Shown here in pieces: positions 1-8,740 of a stretch of DNA of 64,000 nt (positions within the stretch are counted from its first letter, which is position 1; each line of letters begins with the position of its first letter). The DNA lies in the NCBI RefSeq assembly GCF_036881825.1, contig NZ_JBAJMW010000007.1:1-64000 (forward strand), given 5' to 3'. The translations under genes were made by a program, and so were the position numbers. This DNA is from Tersicoccus mangrovi (GTDB lineage Bacteria > Actinomycetota > Actinomycetes > Actinomycetales > Micrococcaceae). The notes below the pieces were generated by a model, which searched no databases, had not been told where the DNA came from, and saw only the letters and a program-made list of their open reading frames with translations.

Positions 1-77
1 ACACCGCCTGCGCCGACCAGCCACCCGCCTCCCGCGTCCCAACCCGCGTCGCCAACGTCATGACCTCCTACACCTAG
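1..77 (+). CDS. C-terminal fragment of an unidentified protein
   Basis: The third forward frame is open from the window edge to a TAG at 75-77 and encodes about 24 residues ending in VANVMTSYT. Nearly every codon ends in C or G, as in the genes around it, and a hairpin follows at 81-111. This is therefore probably the 3' end of a real gene that begins outside the window. The fragment is too short to assign a family, and no function is proposed. Confidence 0.5.
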   Translation, partial: TACADQPPASRVPTRVANVMTSYT

Positions 78-80
78 TCC

Positions 81-111
81 GGCGCCCGTCGACGGCTCGG
101 GGCCGGGCGCC
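81..111 (+). terminator. Hairpin after the truncated first gene
   Basis: GGCGCCCG at 81-88 pairs perfectly with CGGGCGCC at 104-111 across a 15-base loop. It begins four bases after the stop codon at 75-77. No T-run follows, which is common for terminators in high-GC actinobacteria. Its role as a terminator is inferred. Confidence 0.4.
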
Positions 112-164
112 TCGGCCGCGCAGAGCCGCACGCCGGGACGGCGCGCGCGTGCCGGTGCGGCCGG

Positions 165-170
165 TATCCT
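165..170 (+). promoter_or_regulatory. -10 box TATCCT for a leaderless DUF3043 transcript
   Basis: TATCCT ends six bases before the GTG at 177, which places the expected transcription start on the start codon. No Shine-Dalgarno sequence precedes this GTG. The same geometry recurs at eight other starts in the window, and this supports a leaderless mRNA. No convincing -35 box is visible. Confidence 0.5.
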
Positions 171-176
171 TGTCGG

Positions 177-761
177 GTGTTCGGACGCAACAAGGGATCA
201 ACAGCCGTGACCGCCGCCGACGTCGAGGAGACGGTCGAGGCGCACCGCACCGTGGGCAAAGGTGCCCCGACGCCGAAGCGGCGCGACCAGGAGGCGGCCC
301 GTCGTCGCCCGCTCGTTCCCGACGACCGCAAGGCGGCGCGCGAGGCCAGTCGGGAGGCCGGCCGCGAGTCGCGACTGCGCACGCGGCGGGCCATGGAGAC
401 CGGCGACGACAAGTACCTGCCCCTGCGGGACAAGGGACCCCAGAAGCGCTTCGCCCGCGACTGGGTGGACGCCCGGTTCAGCGTCGGCGAGATCCTGCTG
501 CCGCTGGCCCTCGTCTTCGTGATCCTCACGTTCATCCCGAACCCCACGCTCAGCTCGATCGTGCTCGTCTTCTTCTACGCCTTCGTCGCCGTCGTCGCGA
601 TCGACGGCCTGTGGCTGCGGCGCACGCTCAAGCAGCGGCTGACCGCGAAGTTCGGCGCGCTGGAGCGCGGCGTGTACTGGTACGCGTTCATGCGCAGCCT
701 GCAGTTCCGCCGGATCCGGCTGCCCAAGCCGATGGTCAAGCGCGGACAGTACCCCTCCTGA
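177..761 (+). CDS. DUF3043 family membrane protein
   Basis: The 194-residue protein has a long, highly charged N-terminal half (about residues 1-100, rich in Arg, Lys, Glu and Asp). Two hydrophobic segments follow at about 104-120 and 125-146, then a basic tail containing LRRTLKQRL and YWYAFMRSLQFRR. The charged head, paired helices and basic tail fit the DUF3043 family, which is known mainly from actinobacteria and has no established function. The GTG at 177 was chosen because a -10 box lies exactly at leaderless spacing before it. The gene is monocistronic or the last of its unit; the next gene has its own -10 box. A small integral membrane protein with a cytoplasmic head is the most that can be said. 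Confidence 0.8.
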   Translation: MFGRNKGSTAVTAADVEETVEAHRTVGKGAPTPKRRDQEAARRRPLVPDDRKAAREASREAGRESRLRTRRAMETGDDKYLPLRDKGPQKRFARDWVDARFSVGEILLPLALVFVILTFIPNPTLSSIVLVFFYAFVAVVAIDGLWLRRTLKQRLTAKFGALERGVYWYAFMRSLQFRRIRLPKPMVKRGQYPS

Positions 762-815
762 GCCCTCGCCGCGCAGTCCGTGACGGCGCGGCATCCGCCT
801 CTTGACCAGCGGGCA

Positions 816-821
816 TAGTCT
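816..821 (+). promoter_or_regulatory. -10 box TAGTCT for a leaderless aldo/keto reductase transcript
   Basis: TAGTCT lies six bases before the ATG at 828, and no ribosome binding site lies between them. The spacing matches leaderless actinobacterial transcripts. A TTGACC at 802-807 is only eight bases upstream of the box, too close to act as its -35. Confidence 0.5.
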
Positions 822-827
822 GGCGAG

Positions 828-1832
828 ATGGATTACCGATACCTCGGCAACAGTGGTCTCAAGGTCTCCGAGATCACCTACGGCAACTGGCTCACCCACG
901 GCTCCCAGGTCGAGAACGACGTCGCCACGCAGTGCGTGCGCGCGGCCCTCGATGCTGGCATCACGACGTTCGACACCGCCGACGCCTACGCGAACGGCGC
1001 GGCGGAGAAGGTCCTCGGCGACGCGCTCAAGAGCGAGCGGCGCGAATCGCTGGAGATCTTCACCAAGGTGTACTGGCCGGTCGGCCCGAAGGGCGTCAAT
1101 GACGTCGGGCTCAGCCGCAAGCACATCATGGAGGGCATCGACAACTCGCTGTCCCGCCTGCAGATGGACTACGTGGACCTGTACCAGGCTCACCGGTACG
1201 ACCACGAGACGCCCCTCGAGGAGACCATCCAGGCGTTCGCGGACGTCGTCCGCTCGGGCAAGGCGCTCTACATCGGCGTCTCCGAGTGGGACGCCGACCA
1301 GCTGCGACGCGGCCAGGAGCTGGCCCGGCAGGCCGGCTTCTCCATCGTCTCGAACCAGCCCCAGTACTCGGCGCTGTGGCGCGTGATCGAGGAGAAGGTC
1401 GTGCCCACGTCCCGTGAACTCGGCATCTCCCAGATCGTGTGGTCGCCCATGGCGCAGGGTGTGCTCTCCGGCAAGTACGAGCCCGGCAAGGACGCCCCGG
1501 CCGGCTCGCGCGCCACGGACAGCAAGGGCGGGCAGGACACCATCGCCCGGTTCATGGACGAGCAGACCCTGACCGCGGTGCAGAAGCTGCGCCCGATCGC
1601 CGACGGTGCGGGGCTGAAGATGTCCCAGCTCGCCATCGCGTGGGTGCTGCAGAACGACAACGTCGCGGCCGCCCTCGTGGGCGCCTCGCGGCCCGAGCAG
1701 GTGGCCGAGAACGTCGCCGCGGCGGGGGTGAAGCTCGACGCGGACGCGATGAAGGCGATCGACGACGCGCTCTCGGGCGTCATCGAGCGCGACGCGACCA
1801 AGACGGTCTCCCCGGAGAAGCGCCCGGCCTGA
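828..1832 (+). CDS. Aldo/keto reductase, potassium-channel beta-subunit-like
   Basis: This 334-residue NADPH-dependent oxidoreductase has a complete TIM-barrel length for the family. The catalytic tetrad is visible: Asp49 and Tyr54 in FDTADAYANG, Lys80 in IFTKVYW, and His122 in YQAHRYD. The segment VGASRPEQVAENV near the C-terminus matches the NADP phosphate-binding loop of this subfamily. The start MDYRYLGNSGLKVSE is typical of the YghZ/Kv-beta-like branch, which reduces aldehydes. The physiological substrate cannot be read from the sequence. The gene is single, leaderless, and followed by a perfect 22-bp hairpin terminator. Confidence 0.9.
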   Translation: MDYRYLGNSGLKVSEITYGNWLTHGSQVENDVATQCVRAALDAGITTFDTADAYANGAAEKVLGDALKSERRESLEIFTKVYWPVGPKGVNDVGLSRKHIMEGIDNSLSRLQMDYVDLYQAHRYDHETPLEETIQAFADVVRSGKALYIGVSEWDADQLRRGQELARQAGFSIVSNQPQYSALWRVIEEKVVPTSRELGISQIVWSPMAQGVLSGKYEPGKDAPAGSRATDSKGGQDTIARFMDEQTLTAVQKLRPIADGAGLKMSQLAIAWVLQNDNVAAALVGASRPEQVAENVAAAGVKLDADAMKAIDDALSGVIERDATKTVSPEKRPA

Positions 1833-1842
1833 CCGGCGCATC

Positions 1843-1888
1843 ACGCGAAGGGCCCGTGACACCGAACGGTGTCACGGGCCCTTCGCGT
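1843..1888 (+). terminator. Perfect 22-bp stem terminator after the aldo/keto reductase
   Basis: Bases 1843-1864 are perfectly complementary to 1867-1888, with only AA between the arms. The hairpin starts ten bases after the stop codon of the aldo/keto reductase. There is no T-run. Because the stem is symmetric it could stop transcription from both sides, between this gene and the converging pyrD. Confidence 0.75.
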
Positions 1889-2362
1889 GTCGGCGTCTCG
1901 GTGCCGCGTCGCCCCCGTGGCGGGTCTGGACGCTGCTCGGCTGGCTCGGCGGACGGGCCGGTCTGGGCGCTACTCGGCGCACGCCGAGTGGACGGACGAT
2001 GTCGCCGAACGGCACGAGTGCCGACAGGAGCCGCCCACTCGGCGATGCCGGCCGTCCCCATGAACGGGGTGCATCACCGTGTCGCGCCGAGTGGACGGAC
2101 GATGTCGCCCATCGGCACCAACGCTCACCGGAGTCGTCCACTCGAGGGATCCGTCGCGCCGAGTGGACGGAAGATGTCGCCGAACGGCACCAACGCTCAC
2201 AGGAGCCGCCCACTGGCCGAAGCCGGCCGTGCCCATGGACGGGGTGCATCACCGTGTCGCGCCGAGTGGACGGACGATGTCGCCGAACGGCACCAACGCT
2301 CACAGGAGCCGCCCACTGGCCGAAGCCGGCCGTGCCCATGGACGGGGTGCATCACCGTGTCG

Positions 2363-2640
2363 CGCCGAGTGGACGGACCATGTCGCCGAACGGCACGAGT
2401 GCCGACAGGAGCCGTCCACTCGGCGATGCCGGCCGTCCCCATGGACGGGGTGCATCACCGTGTCGCGCCGAGTGGACGGACGATGTCGCCCATCGGCACC
2501 AACGCTCACCGGAGTCGTCCACTCGAGGGATCAGTCGCGCCGAGTGGACGGACGATGTCGCCGAACGGCACCAACGCTCACAGGAGCCGCCCACTGGCCG
2601 AAGCCGGCCGTGCCCATGGACGGGGTGCATCACCGTGTCG
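2363..2640. repeat. Higher-order ABC repeat, copy 2 (278 bp)
   Basis: Units A (2363-2465), B (2466-2537) and C (2538-2640) form a 278-bp block that is repeated directly at 2641-2918. The A units and B units of the two copies are identical by eye. The C units differ only where GTGCCCATGG becomes GTTCCCGTGG. This points to a recent block duplication. Confidence 0.85.
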
Positions 2641-2918
2641 CGCCGAGTGGACGGACCATGTCGCCGAACGGCACGAGTGCCGACAGGAGCCGTCCACTCG
2701 GCGATGCCGGCCGTCCCCATGGACGGGGTGCATCACCGTGTCGCGCCGAGTGGACGGACGATGTCGCCCATCGGCACCAACGCTCACCGGAGTCGTCCAC
2801 TCGAGGGATCAGTCGCGCCGAGTGGACGGACGATGTCGCCGAACGGCACCAACGCTCACAGGAGCCGCCCACTGGCCGAAGCCGGCCGTTCCCGTGGACG
2901 GGGTGCATCACCGTGTCG
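2641..2918. repeat. Higher-order ABC repeat, copy 3 (278 bp)
   Basis: This direct continuation of the preceding 278-bp block is made of A (2641-2743), B (2744-2815) and C (2816-2918). An older and more divergent ABC block lies at 1982-2259. A lone extra C unit (2260-2362) separates that block from copy 2. The lower divergence of the later copies suggests the array grew by whole-block duplication. Confidence 0.85.
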
Positions 2919-3044
2919 CGCCGAGTAGACCGACGATGTCGCCCATCGGCACCAACGCTCACCGGAGTCGTCCACTCGAGGGATCAGTCGCGCCGAGTGG
3001 ACCGACGACGGCACTCGTGACGGAACCGACGGCGTCCGGCGTCG

Positions 3045-4121
3045 TCAGCGGCGGGCGCCGAGCCGGCGTGCCAGTCCCGCATTGATCCGCGCGGCCCAGA
3101 ACGGCCCCTCGTAGAGGAAGGCCGTGTAGCCCTGCACGAGGTCCGCGCCGGCCACGAGCCGCTCGGCGACGTCGTCGGCGGTGGTCACGCCGCCCACCGA
3201 GACGAGCGCGAGCCGATCCCCCACGGCGGCCTTGAGCCGGCGCAGGACGGCGAGCGACCGGTCGGCCAGCGGCGCGCCGGACAGGCCTCCGGCGCCGGCG
3301 GCCGTCACCGTCGTGGCGTCGGTGGTCAGCCCGTCGCGGCGCAGCGTCGTGTTGGTGGCGATGATCCCGTCCAGGCCGAGGTCGAGCGCCAGGGCGGCGA
3401 CGGCGTCGACGTCCTCGTCCGCCAGGTCCGGGGCGATCTTGACCAGCAGCGGCACGTCGGGACGCCCCGCCGCCGTCGCCGCGGACCGGACGGCGCGGAG
3501 CAGCGGGGCCAGCGCGTCGATCTCCTGCAGCTGGCGCAGGCCGGGCGTGTTGGGGCTGGACACGTTGACGACGAGGTAGTCCGCGTAGGGCGCGAGCGTG
3601 CGGGCCGAGAGCTCGTAGTCGGCGGCGGCGTCGGCCAGCTCGACCGTCTTCGTCTTGCCGATGTTGACCCCGATCAGGGGGCGTTCCCGCCCGTACCGCC
3701 GCTCCAGGTCCGCCCGGACCGCGGCCAGGCGTGGCGCGAGCACCGCGGCGCCGTGGTTGTTGAACCCCATCCGGTTGACCACTGCGCGGTCGGCGACGAG
3801 CCGGAACAGCCGAGGCCGCGGGTTGCCGGGCTGGGCCGTTCCGGTGATGGTGCCGACCTCGATGTGCCCGAAGCCGAGATCGGTCAGCGCGACCGTGTGG
3901 TGGCCGTGCTTGTCGAACCCGGCCGCGAGACCGAACGGCGACGGGAAGTCCAGGCCCATCACGGTGGTGCGCAGCGCCGGGTCCGGGGCGCCGATCCGGT
4001 GCAGCACGCGGCCCGCGCCGACGCGGTGGGCCAGGCCGATCATGCCCGCCCCGATCCCGTGTGCCCGTTCGGCGTCCATCCACGAGAAGGCGGCACGGAA
4101 GACGAGGGGGTACAGGCGCAT
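3045..4121 (-). CDS. pyrD: Dihydroorotate dehydrogenase, class 2 (quinone-dependent)
   Basis: The enzyme oxidises dihydroorotate to orotate, the fourth step of UMP synthesis, and passes electrons to membrane quinone through FMN. The 358-residue protein begins with the amphipathic N-terminal segment MRLYPLVFRAAFSWMDAE that marks membrane-bound class 2 enzymes. VVNVSSPNTPGLRQL carries the catalytic serine. Late segments GVTTADDVAERL and GADLVQGYTAFLYEGP bind the FMN phosphate. The frame is open upstream to 4220, but the ATG at 4121 fits the family N-terminus. pyrD stands apart from the main pyr block at 48.8-58.1 kb and converges on the repeat array. No dedicated promoter was identified. Confidence 0.95.
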   Translation of the reverse strand: MRLYPLVFRAAFSWMDAERAHGIGAGMIGLAHRVGAGRVLHRIGAPDPALRTTVMGLDFPSPFGLAAGFDKHGHHTVALTDLGFGHIEVGTITGTAQPGNPRPRLFRLVADRAVVNRMGFNNHGAAVLAPRLAAVRADLERRYGRERPLIGVNIGKTKTVELADAAADYELSARTLAPYADYLVVNVSSPNTPGLRQLQEIDALAPLLRAVRSAATAAGRPDVPLLVKIAPDLADEDVDAVAALALDLGLDGIIATNTTLRRDGLTTDATTVTAAGAGGLSGAPLADRSLAVLRRLKAAVGDRLALVSVGGVTTADDVAERLVAGADLVQGYTAFLYEGPFWAARINAGLARRLGARR

Positions 4122-4235
4122 GCACAAACCGTGCCACACCGGTGCCGCGGCGGCCAATCCGGGCCGGGCGGTACCCGACGCCCTCCGCGCTCCGTTCGGC
4201 GGTTCTGCCGCGGGCGGCACGTCAGACGCCGGTGA

Positions 4236-4241
4236 TAGCTT
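4236..4241 (+). promoter_or_regulatory. -10 box TAGCTT for a leaderless hydrolase transcript
   Basis: TAGCTT ends seven bases before the GTG at 4249. It is the reason for choosing this GTG rather than the next one at 4252 or the much longer upstream open frame. No Shine-Dalgarno is present. Confidence 0.45.
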
Positions 4242-4248
4242 TCACGAT

Positions 4249-5391
4249 GTGGTGCAGACATGGGCGCCCGACCTCCTCGGGCCCGGCTTCACGGCGCTGC
4301 GGCTGCCGCTGGGCGAGGACGACGAGGGCCCCGTCTCGGCCACCGTGATCCGCTACCGGGACCCGGAGCGGCGGGGGCCGTCGTCACGACGGACGGCACG
4401 GAAGCGAGGCCCGGAGCAGCCGGTCGTGCTCTACGTGCACGGGTGGACCGACTACTTCCACCAGCGCGATCTCGCGCGGTTCTGGTCCGACCGCGGGTGC
4501 GCCTTCCACGCGCTGGACCTGCGCAAGTACGGCCGGAGCCTGCGTGACGGGCAGACCCCGGGATACGTGGACGACCTTGGCGCCTACGACGAGGACATCG
4601 ACGCCGCGCTGGCGGCGATCGCGGCGGACGGCCATCCGAGCGCCCCGCTCGTGCTGATGGGCCACTCCACCGGCGGCCTGGTGGCGAGCCTGTGGGCCGC
4701 ACGGCACCCCGGTCGGGTGCACGCCCTGGTGCTGAACAGCCCGTGGCTGGAGGCGCACGGCAGTGCGCTGGTGCGCACCACGACCACACCGGTGCTCGAG
4801 CAGCTCGCCCGGCGCCGGCCACGGACGGCCCTGCGGCTGCCGGCGGTCGACCACTACTGGCGCACCCTCAGCGACCAGGCCGACGGCGAGTGGGAACTGG
4901 ACCCGCGCTGGCGCCCCCGGTTCTCGTTCCCGGTCCGGGCGGGCTGGCTGCGCGCCGTCGTCGCCGGTCAGCAGACGGTGGCCCGTGGACTGGATCTGGA
5001 CTGCCCCGCGCTCGTGCTGACCAGCGCCCGCTCCGTCATCTCCCCGCGCTGGAACGAGCGGATGCGGACCGCCGACTGCGTGCTCGACGTGACGACGATG
5101 GCGCAGCGTGCCCTCGACCTCGGCGCGAGGGTGACGGTGAACCGGTTCGACGGGGCCCTGCACGACGTGCTGCTCTCCCCCGCCGGCATCCGGGCCGCGG
5201 TGTACACGGCGATGGACCAGTGGGCCCAGGCGTACGTGTTCGGGTCCGCGGCCTCCGAGATACCGGCGCTCGACCCGCCGGCAGCGGTCGTGGGCGCCGC
5301 TTTCTCACCCGACGACGTCACGGCAGCGACGACGGCGCAGGCCACCTCGCGGTCTATCTCACTGCCGTACCGCCGGTCCCGGCGCGCGTAG
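4249..5391 (+). CDS. Alpha/beta hydrolase (serine aminopeptidase/monoglyceride lipase-like)
   Basis: The 380-residue protein has the alpha/beta-hydrolase core. VVLYVHGWTDYF forms the oxyanion region, GHSTGG at about 138-143 is the nucleophile elbow with Ser140, and a late FDGALHDVL carries the probable catalytic His. The sequence around HALDLRKYGRS and the elbow fits the Hydrolase_4/S33 group, which includes lysophospholipases and monoacylglycerol lipases. No signal peptide is seen, so it is probably cytoplasmic. The frame stays open for some 600 bases upstream, but that part overlaps pyrD antisense and has no family similarity. The true substrate cannot be deduced. The gene converges on the ABC-F gene with only 25 bases between them. 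Confidence 0.85.
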   Translation: MVQTWAPDLLGPGFTALRLPLGEDDEGPVSATVIRYRDPERRGPSSRRTARKRGPEQPVVLYVHGWTDYFHQRDLARFWSDRGCAFHALDLRKYGRSLRDGQTPGYVDDLGAYDEDIDAALAAIAADGHPSAPLVLMGHSTGGLVASLWAARHPGRVHALVLNSPWLEAHGSALVRTTTTPVLEQLARRRPRTALRLPAVDHYWRTLSDQADGEWELDPRWRPRFSFPVRAGWLRAVVAGQQTVARGLDLDCPALVLTSARSVISPRWNERMRTADCVLDVTTMAQRALDLGARVTVNRFDGALHDVLLSPAGIRAAVYTAMDQWAQAYVFGSAASEIPALDPPAAVVGAAFSPDDVTAATTAQATSRSISLPYRRSRRA

Positions 5392-5416
5392 CGCTCGTTC
5401 CACCCGGACGGTGCCG

Positions 5417-7054
<1,638 letters not shown>

Positions 7055-7061
7055 GCCTGCC

Positions 7062-7067
7062 AGCTTA
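7062..7067 (-). promoter_or_regulatory. -10 box TAAGCT for a leaderless ABC-F transcript
   Basis: On the minus strand TAAGCT is followed by seven bases and then the GTG start at 7054. There is no ribosome binding site. This separates the ABC-F gene from the uppS unit upstream. Confidence 0.5.
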
Positions 7068-7132
7068 GGGCGGAGCGGGTGATTCGACGGAACCCGGTCG
7101 CCCGAGCGCTCCTCGCGGGAGGGCGGCTCCGC

Positions 7133-7969
7133 TCAGCCGGCTTCCGCGCCGGTGTTACTCCCGCTCGGCAGGTCGGCGGCCCGGTCCACGGCTGCGCCGT
7201 ACCGGCGGTCCCGCCGGGCGTAGATCTCGATCGCGTCCCACAGGGTGCGCCGGTCCACGTCGGGCCACAGCGTGTCGAGGAAGACGAACTCCGCGTACGC
7301 CGACTGCCAGAGCAGGAAGTTGCTCATCCGCTGCTCGCCGGAGGTGCGCAGGAAGAGGTCGACGTCGGGCAGGTCCGGCTCGTCGAGGTACCGCTGGATC
7401 GTCTTCTCGGAGACCGACCCGGGCCGCAACCGTCCCGCGGCGACGTCCTCGGCGATCGCGGACACGGCGTCGGCGATCTCGGCCCGGCCCCCGTAGTTCA
7501 CGCACATCGTCAGGTGGCACACGTCGTTGTCCCGGGTGTGCTCCTCGGCGACCTCGAGCTCGTTGACGACCGAGCGCCACAGCCGCGGGCGCCGGCCTGC
7601 CCAGCGGACGCGCACGCCCCACGCGTCGAGCTGGTCCCGCTGCCGGCGGAGCACGTCACGGCTGAACCCCATGAGGAAGCGCACCTCCTCCGGGGACCGC
7701 TTCCAGTTCTCCGTCGAGAAGGCATAGACGCTCACGTACTCGACGCCGATCTCGATGGCGCCGGCGACGACGTCGAGCAGGGCCGCCTCACCGCGCCGGT
7801 GACCCTCGTTCCGGGGCAGGCCGCGCTGGTTGGCCCAGCGGCCGTTGCCGTCCATCACGATCGCCACGTGCCTGGGCACCAGGGCGGGAGGCACGGCGGG
7901 AGGCCGCGCGCCGCTCGGGTGGGGCTCCGGGGCGACGTGACGGTGCTTTCCGACGAGGTGGTCGGGCAT
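7133..7969 (-). CDS. uppS: Isoprenyl transferase (cis-prenyl diphosphate synthase)
   Basis: This cytoplasmic enzyme extends allylic diphosphates with isopentenyl diphosphate in cis to make the polyprenyl carrier lipid for cell-wall synthesis. The 278-residue protein shows HVAIVMDGNGRWA (35-46) with the catalytic Asp, then GHRRGEAAL, YVSVYAFSTENWKRS and LRTSGEQRMSNF, all hallmarks of the family. The first 30 residues are a Pro-rich extension before the conserved core. Chain length (undecaprenyl or decaprenyl) cannot be decided from sequence. It follows recO by six bases and is probably in the leuA-recO-uppS unit. Confidence 0.93.
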   Translation of the reverse strand: MPDHLVGKHRHVAPEPHPSGARPPAVPPALVPRHVAIVMDGNGRWANQRGLPRNEGHRRGEAALLDVVAGAIEIGVEYVSVYAFSTENWKRSPEEVRFLMGFSRDVLRRQRDQLDAWGVRVRWAGRRPRLWRSVVNELEVAEEHTRDNDVCHLTMCVNYGGRAEIADAVSAIAEDVAAGRLRPGSVSEKTIQRYLDEPDLPDVDLFLRTSGEQRMSNFLLWQSAYAEFVFLDTLWPDVDRRTLWDAIEIYARRDRRYGAAVDRAADLPSGSNTGAEAG

Positions 7970-7975
7970 CGGTTC

Positions 7976-8731
7976 TCAGACCCTCTCGATGTGCTTGAGG
8001 GAGCGCACGGAGCGCTCCAGGTGGTACTGCGCGTAGGCGGCGACCAGGCCGGACGCCTCGTTGCGCTGCGTCTGGTCCGCCGCCGCGGTCCCGGCCCAGT
8101 TCCCCGCGAGCAGGGCGGCCAGCAGCGCGAGGGTGGCCGGATCCGGGGACGCCGACCCCGGGGGCCGGCAGTCGGGGCACACGACCCCGCCGACCGGCAC
8201 CGAGAACGCCCGGTGCGGGCCGGGCGCACCGCAGCGCGCGCAGTCCGTGAAACTCGGCGCCCAGCCGGCGTCGGCGAGGGCCCGCAGCAGGTACGAGTCC
8301 AGGACGGTCTGCGGCGGGTGGGAGCCGGCCGCCAGGGCGTGGAGGGCCCCGAGCAGCAGCCCGTACTGGCTGCTGGCTGCCTCGGTGTCGATGTCGCTGA
8401 GCCGCTCGGCGGTCTCGCAGATCACGGCCGCGGCCGTGTACTTGGCGTAGTCCGCGACGATCGGCTGACCATAGCTGGCCACCGACTCGGCCTGGGACAC
8501 GATGTCCAGGTTCCGGCCGGTGACCAGCTGCAGGTCGGCCACCATGAACGGCTCGAGCCGCGCACCGAACTTGCTGCTGGTGCGCCGCACCCCCTTCGCC
8601 ACCGCCCGCACCTGCCCGTGCCGCTTGGTCAGCAGCACGATGATGCGGTCCGCCTCGCCCAGCTTGTGGGTACGGAGGATCACCCCGTGATCGCGGTACT
8701 GCCGGGAGGCGAAGGAGGACGTCCGGGCCAC
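7976..8731 (-). CDS. recO: DNA repair protein RecO
   Basis: RecO helps load RecA on SSB-coated single-stranded DNA at gaps. The 251-residue protein has the OB-fold N-terminus with YRDHGVILRTHKLGEADRI and LLTKRHGQVRAVAKGVRR. A zinc-binding pair of CxxC motifs follows at Cys164/Cys167 and Cys185/Cys188. The start is GTG at 8731, nine bases after the leuA stop, with an AGGA just upstream that overlaps the leuA end. It is probably co-transcribed with leuA and uppS. The leuA-recO-uppS neighbourhood is common in actinobacteria. Confidence 0.93.
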   Translation of the reverse strand: MARTSSFASRQYRDHGVILRTHKLGEADRIIVLLTKRHGQVRAVAKGVRRTSSKFGARLEPFMVADLQLVTGRNLDIVSQAESVASYGQPIVADYAKYTAAAVICETAERLSDIDTEAASSQYGLLLGALHALAAGSHPPQTVLDSYLLRALADAGWAPSFTDCARCGAPGPHRAFSVPVGGVVCPDCRPPGSASPDPATLALLAALLAGNWAGTAAADQTQRNEASGLVAAYAQYHLERSVRSLKHIERV

Positions 8732-8740
8732 GGCGTCAGC

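Larger units (their letters stand above)
1982..3012. repeat. Composite higher-order tandem repeat (11 units plus a partial unit)
   Basis: Eleven contiguous units all begin with CGCCGAGTGGAC or a one-base variant (unit 11 has CGCCGAGTAGAC). There are three types: A (103 bp), B (72 bp) and C (103 bp). Starts and types are 1982 A, 2085 B, 2157 C, 2260 C, 2363 A, 2466 B, 2538 C, 2641 A, 2744 B, 2816 C and 2919 B, with a partial unit from 2991. The order is ABC-C-ABC-ABC-B. Units share the head and, in A and C, the tail, and differ in the middle module. Each can fold: in A units the head CGCCGAGTGGACGG pairs with CCGTCCACTCGGCG about 45 bases later, and an inner GGCAC-GA-GTGCC hairpin lies between. 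All forward frames stay open because the units lack stops, but unit length is not a multiple of three, so a coding role is unlikely. The array fills the gap between the converging aldo/keto reductase and pyrD genes. Function unknown. Confidence 0.9.

Noticed and set aside
802..807. TTGACC as the -35 box of the aldo/keto reductase
   Set aside because: It is only eight bases from the -10 box; a functional spacing is about 17.
1982..3012. CRISPR array
   Set aside because: Units are contiguous with no unique spacers, 72-103 bp long, and no cas genes are near.
1439..3085. Long open frames across the tandem repeat (up to about 550 codons, several frames)
   Set aside because: All forward frames are open because the units lack stop codons. 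The 103- and 278-bp periods are not multiples of three, so each frame changes peptide at every unit. No ribosome binding site or -10/ATG arrangement is present and the composition is unlike neighbouring genes.
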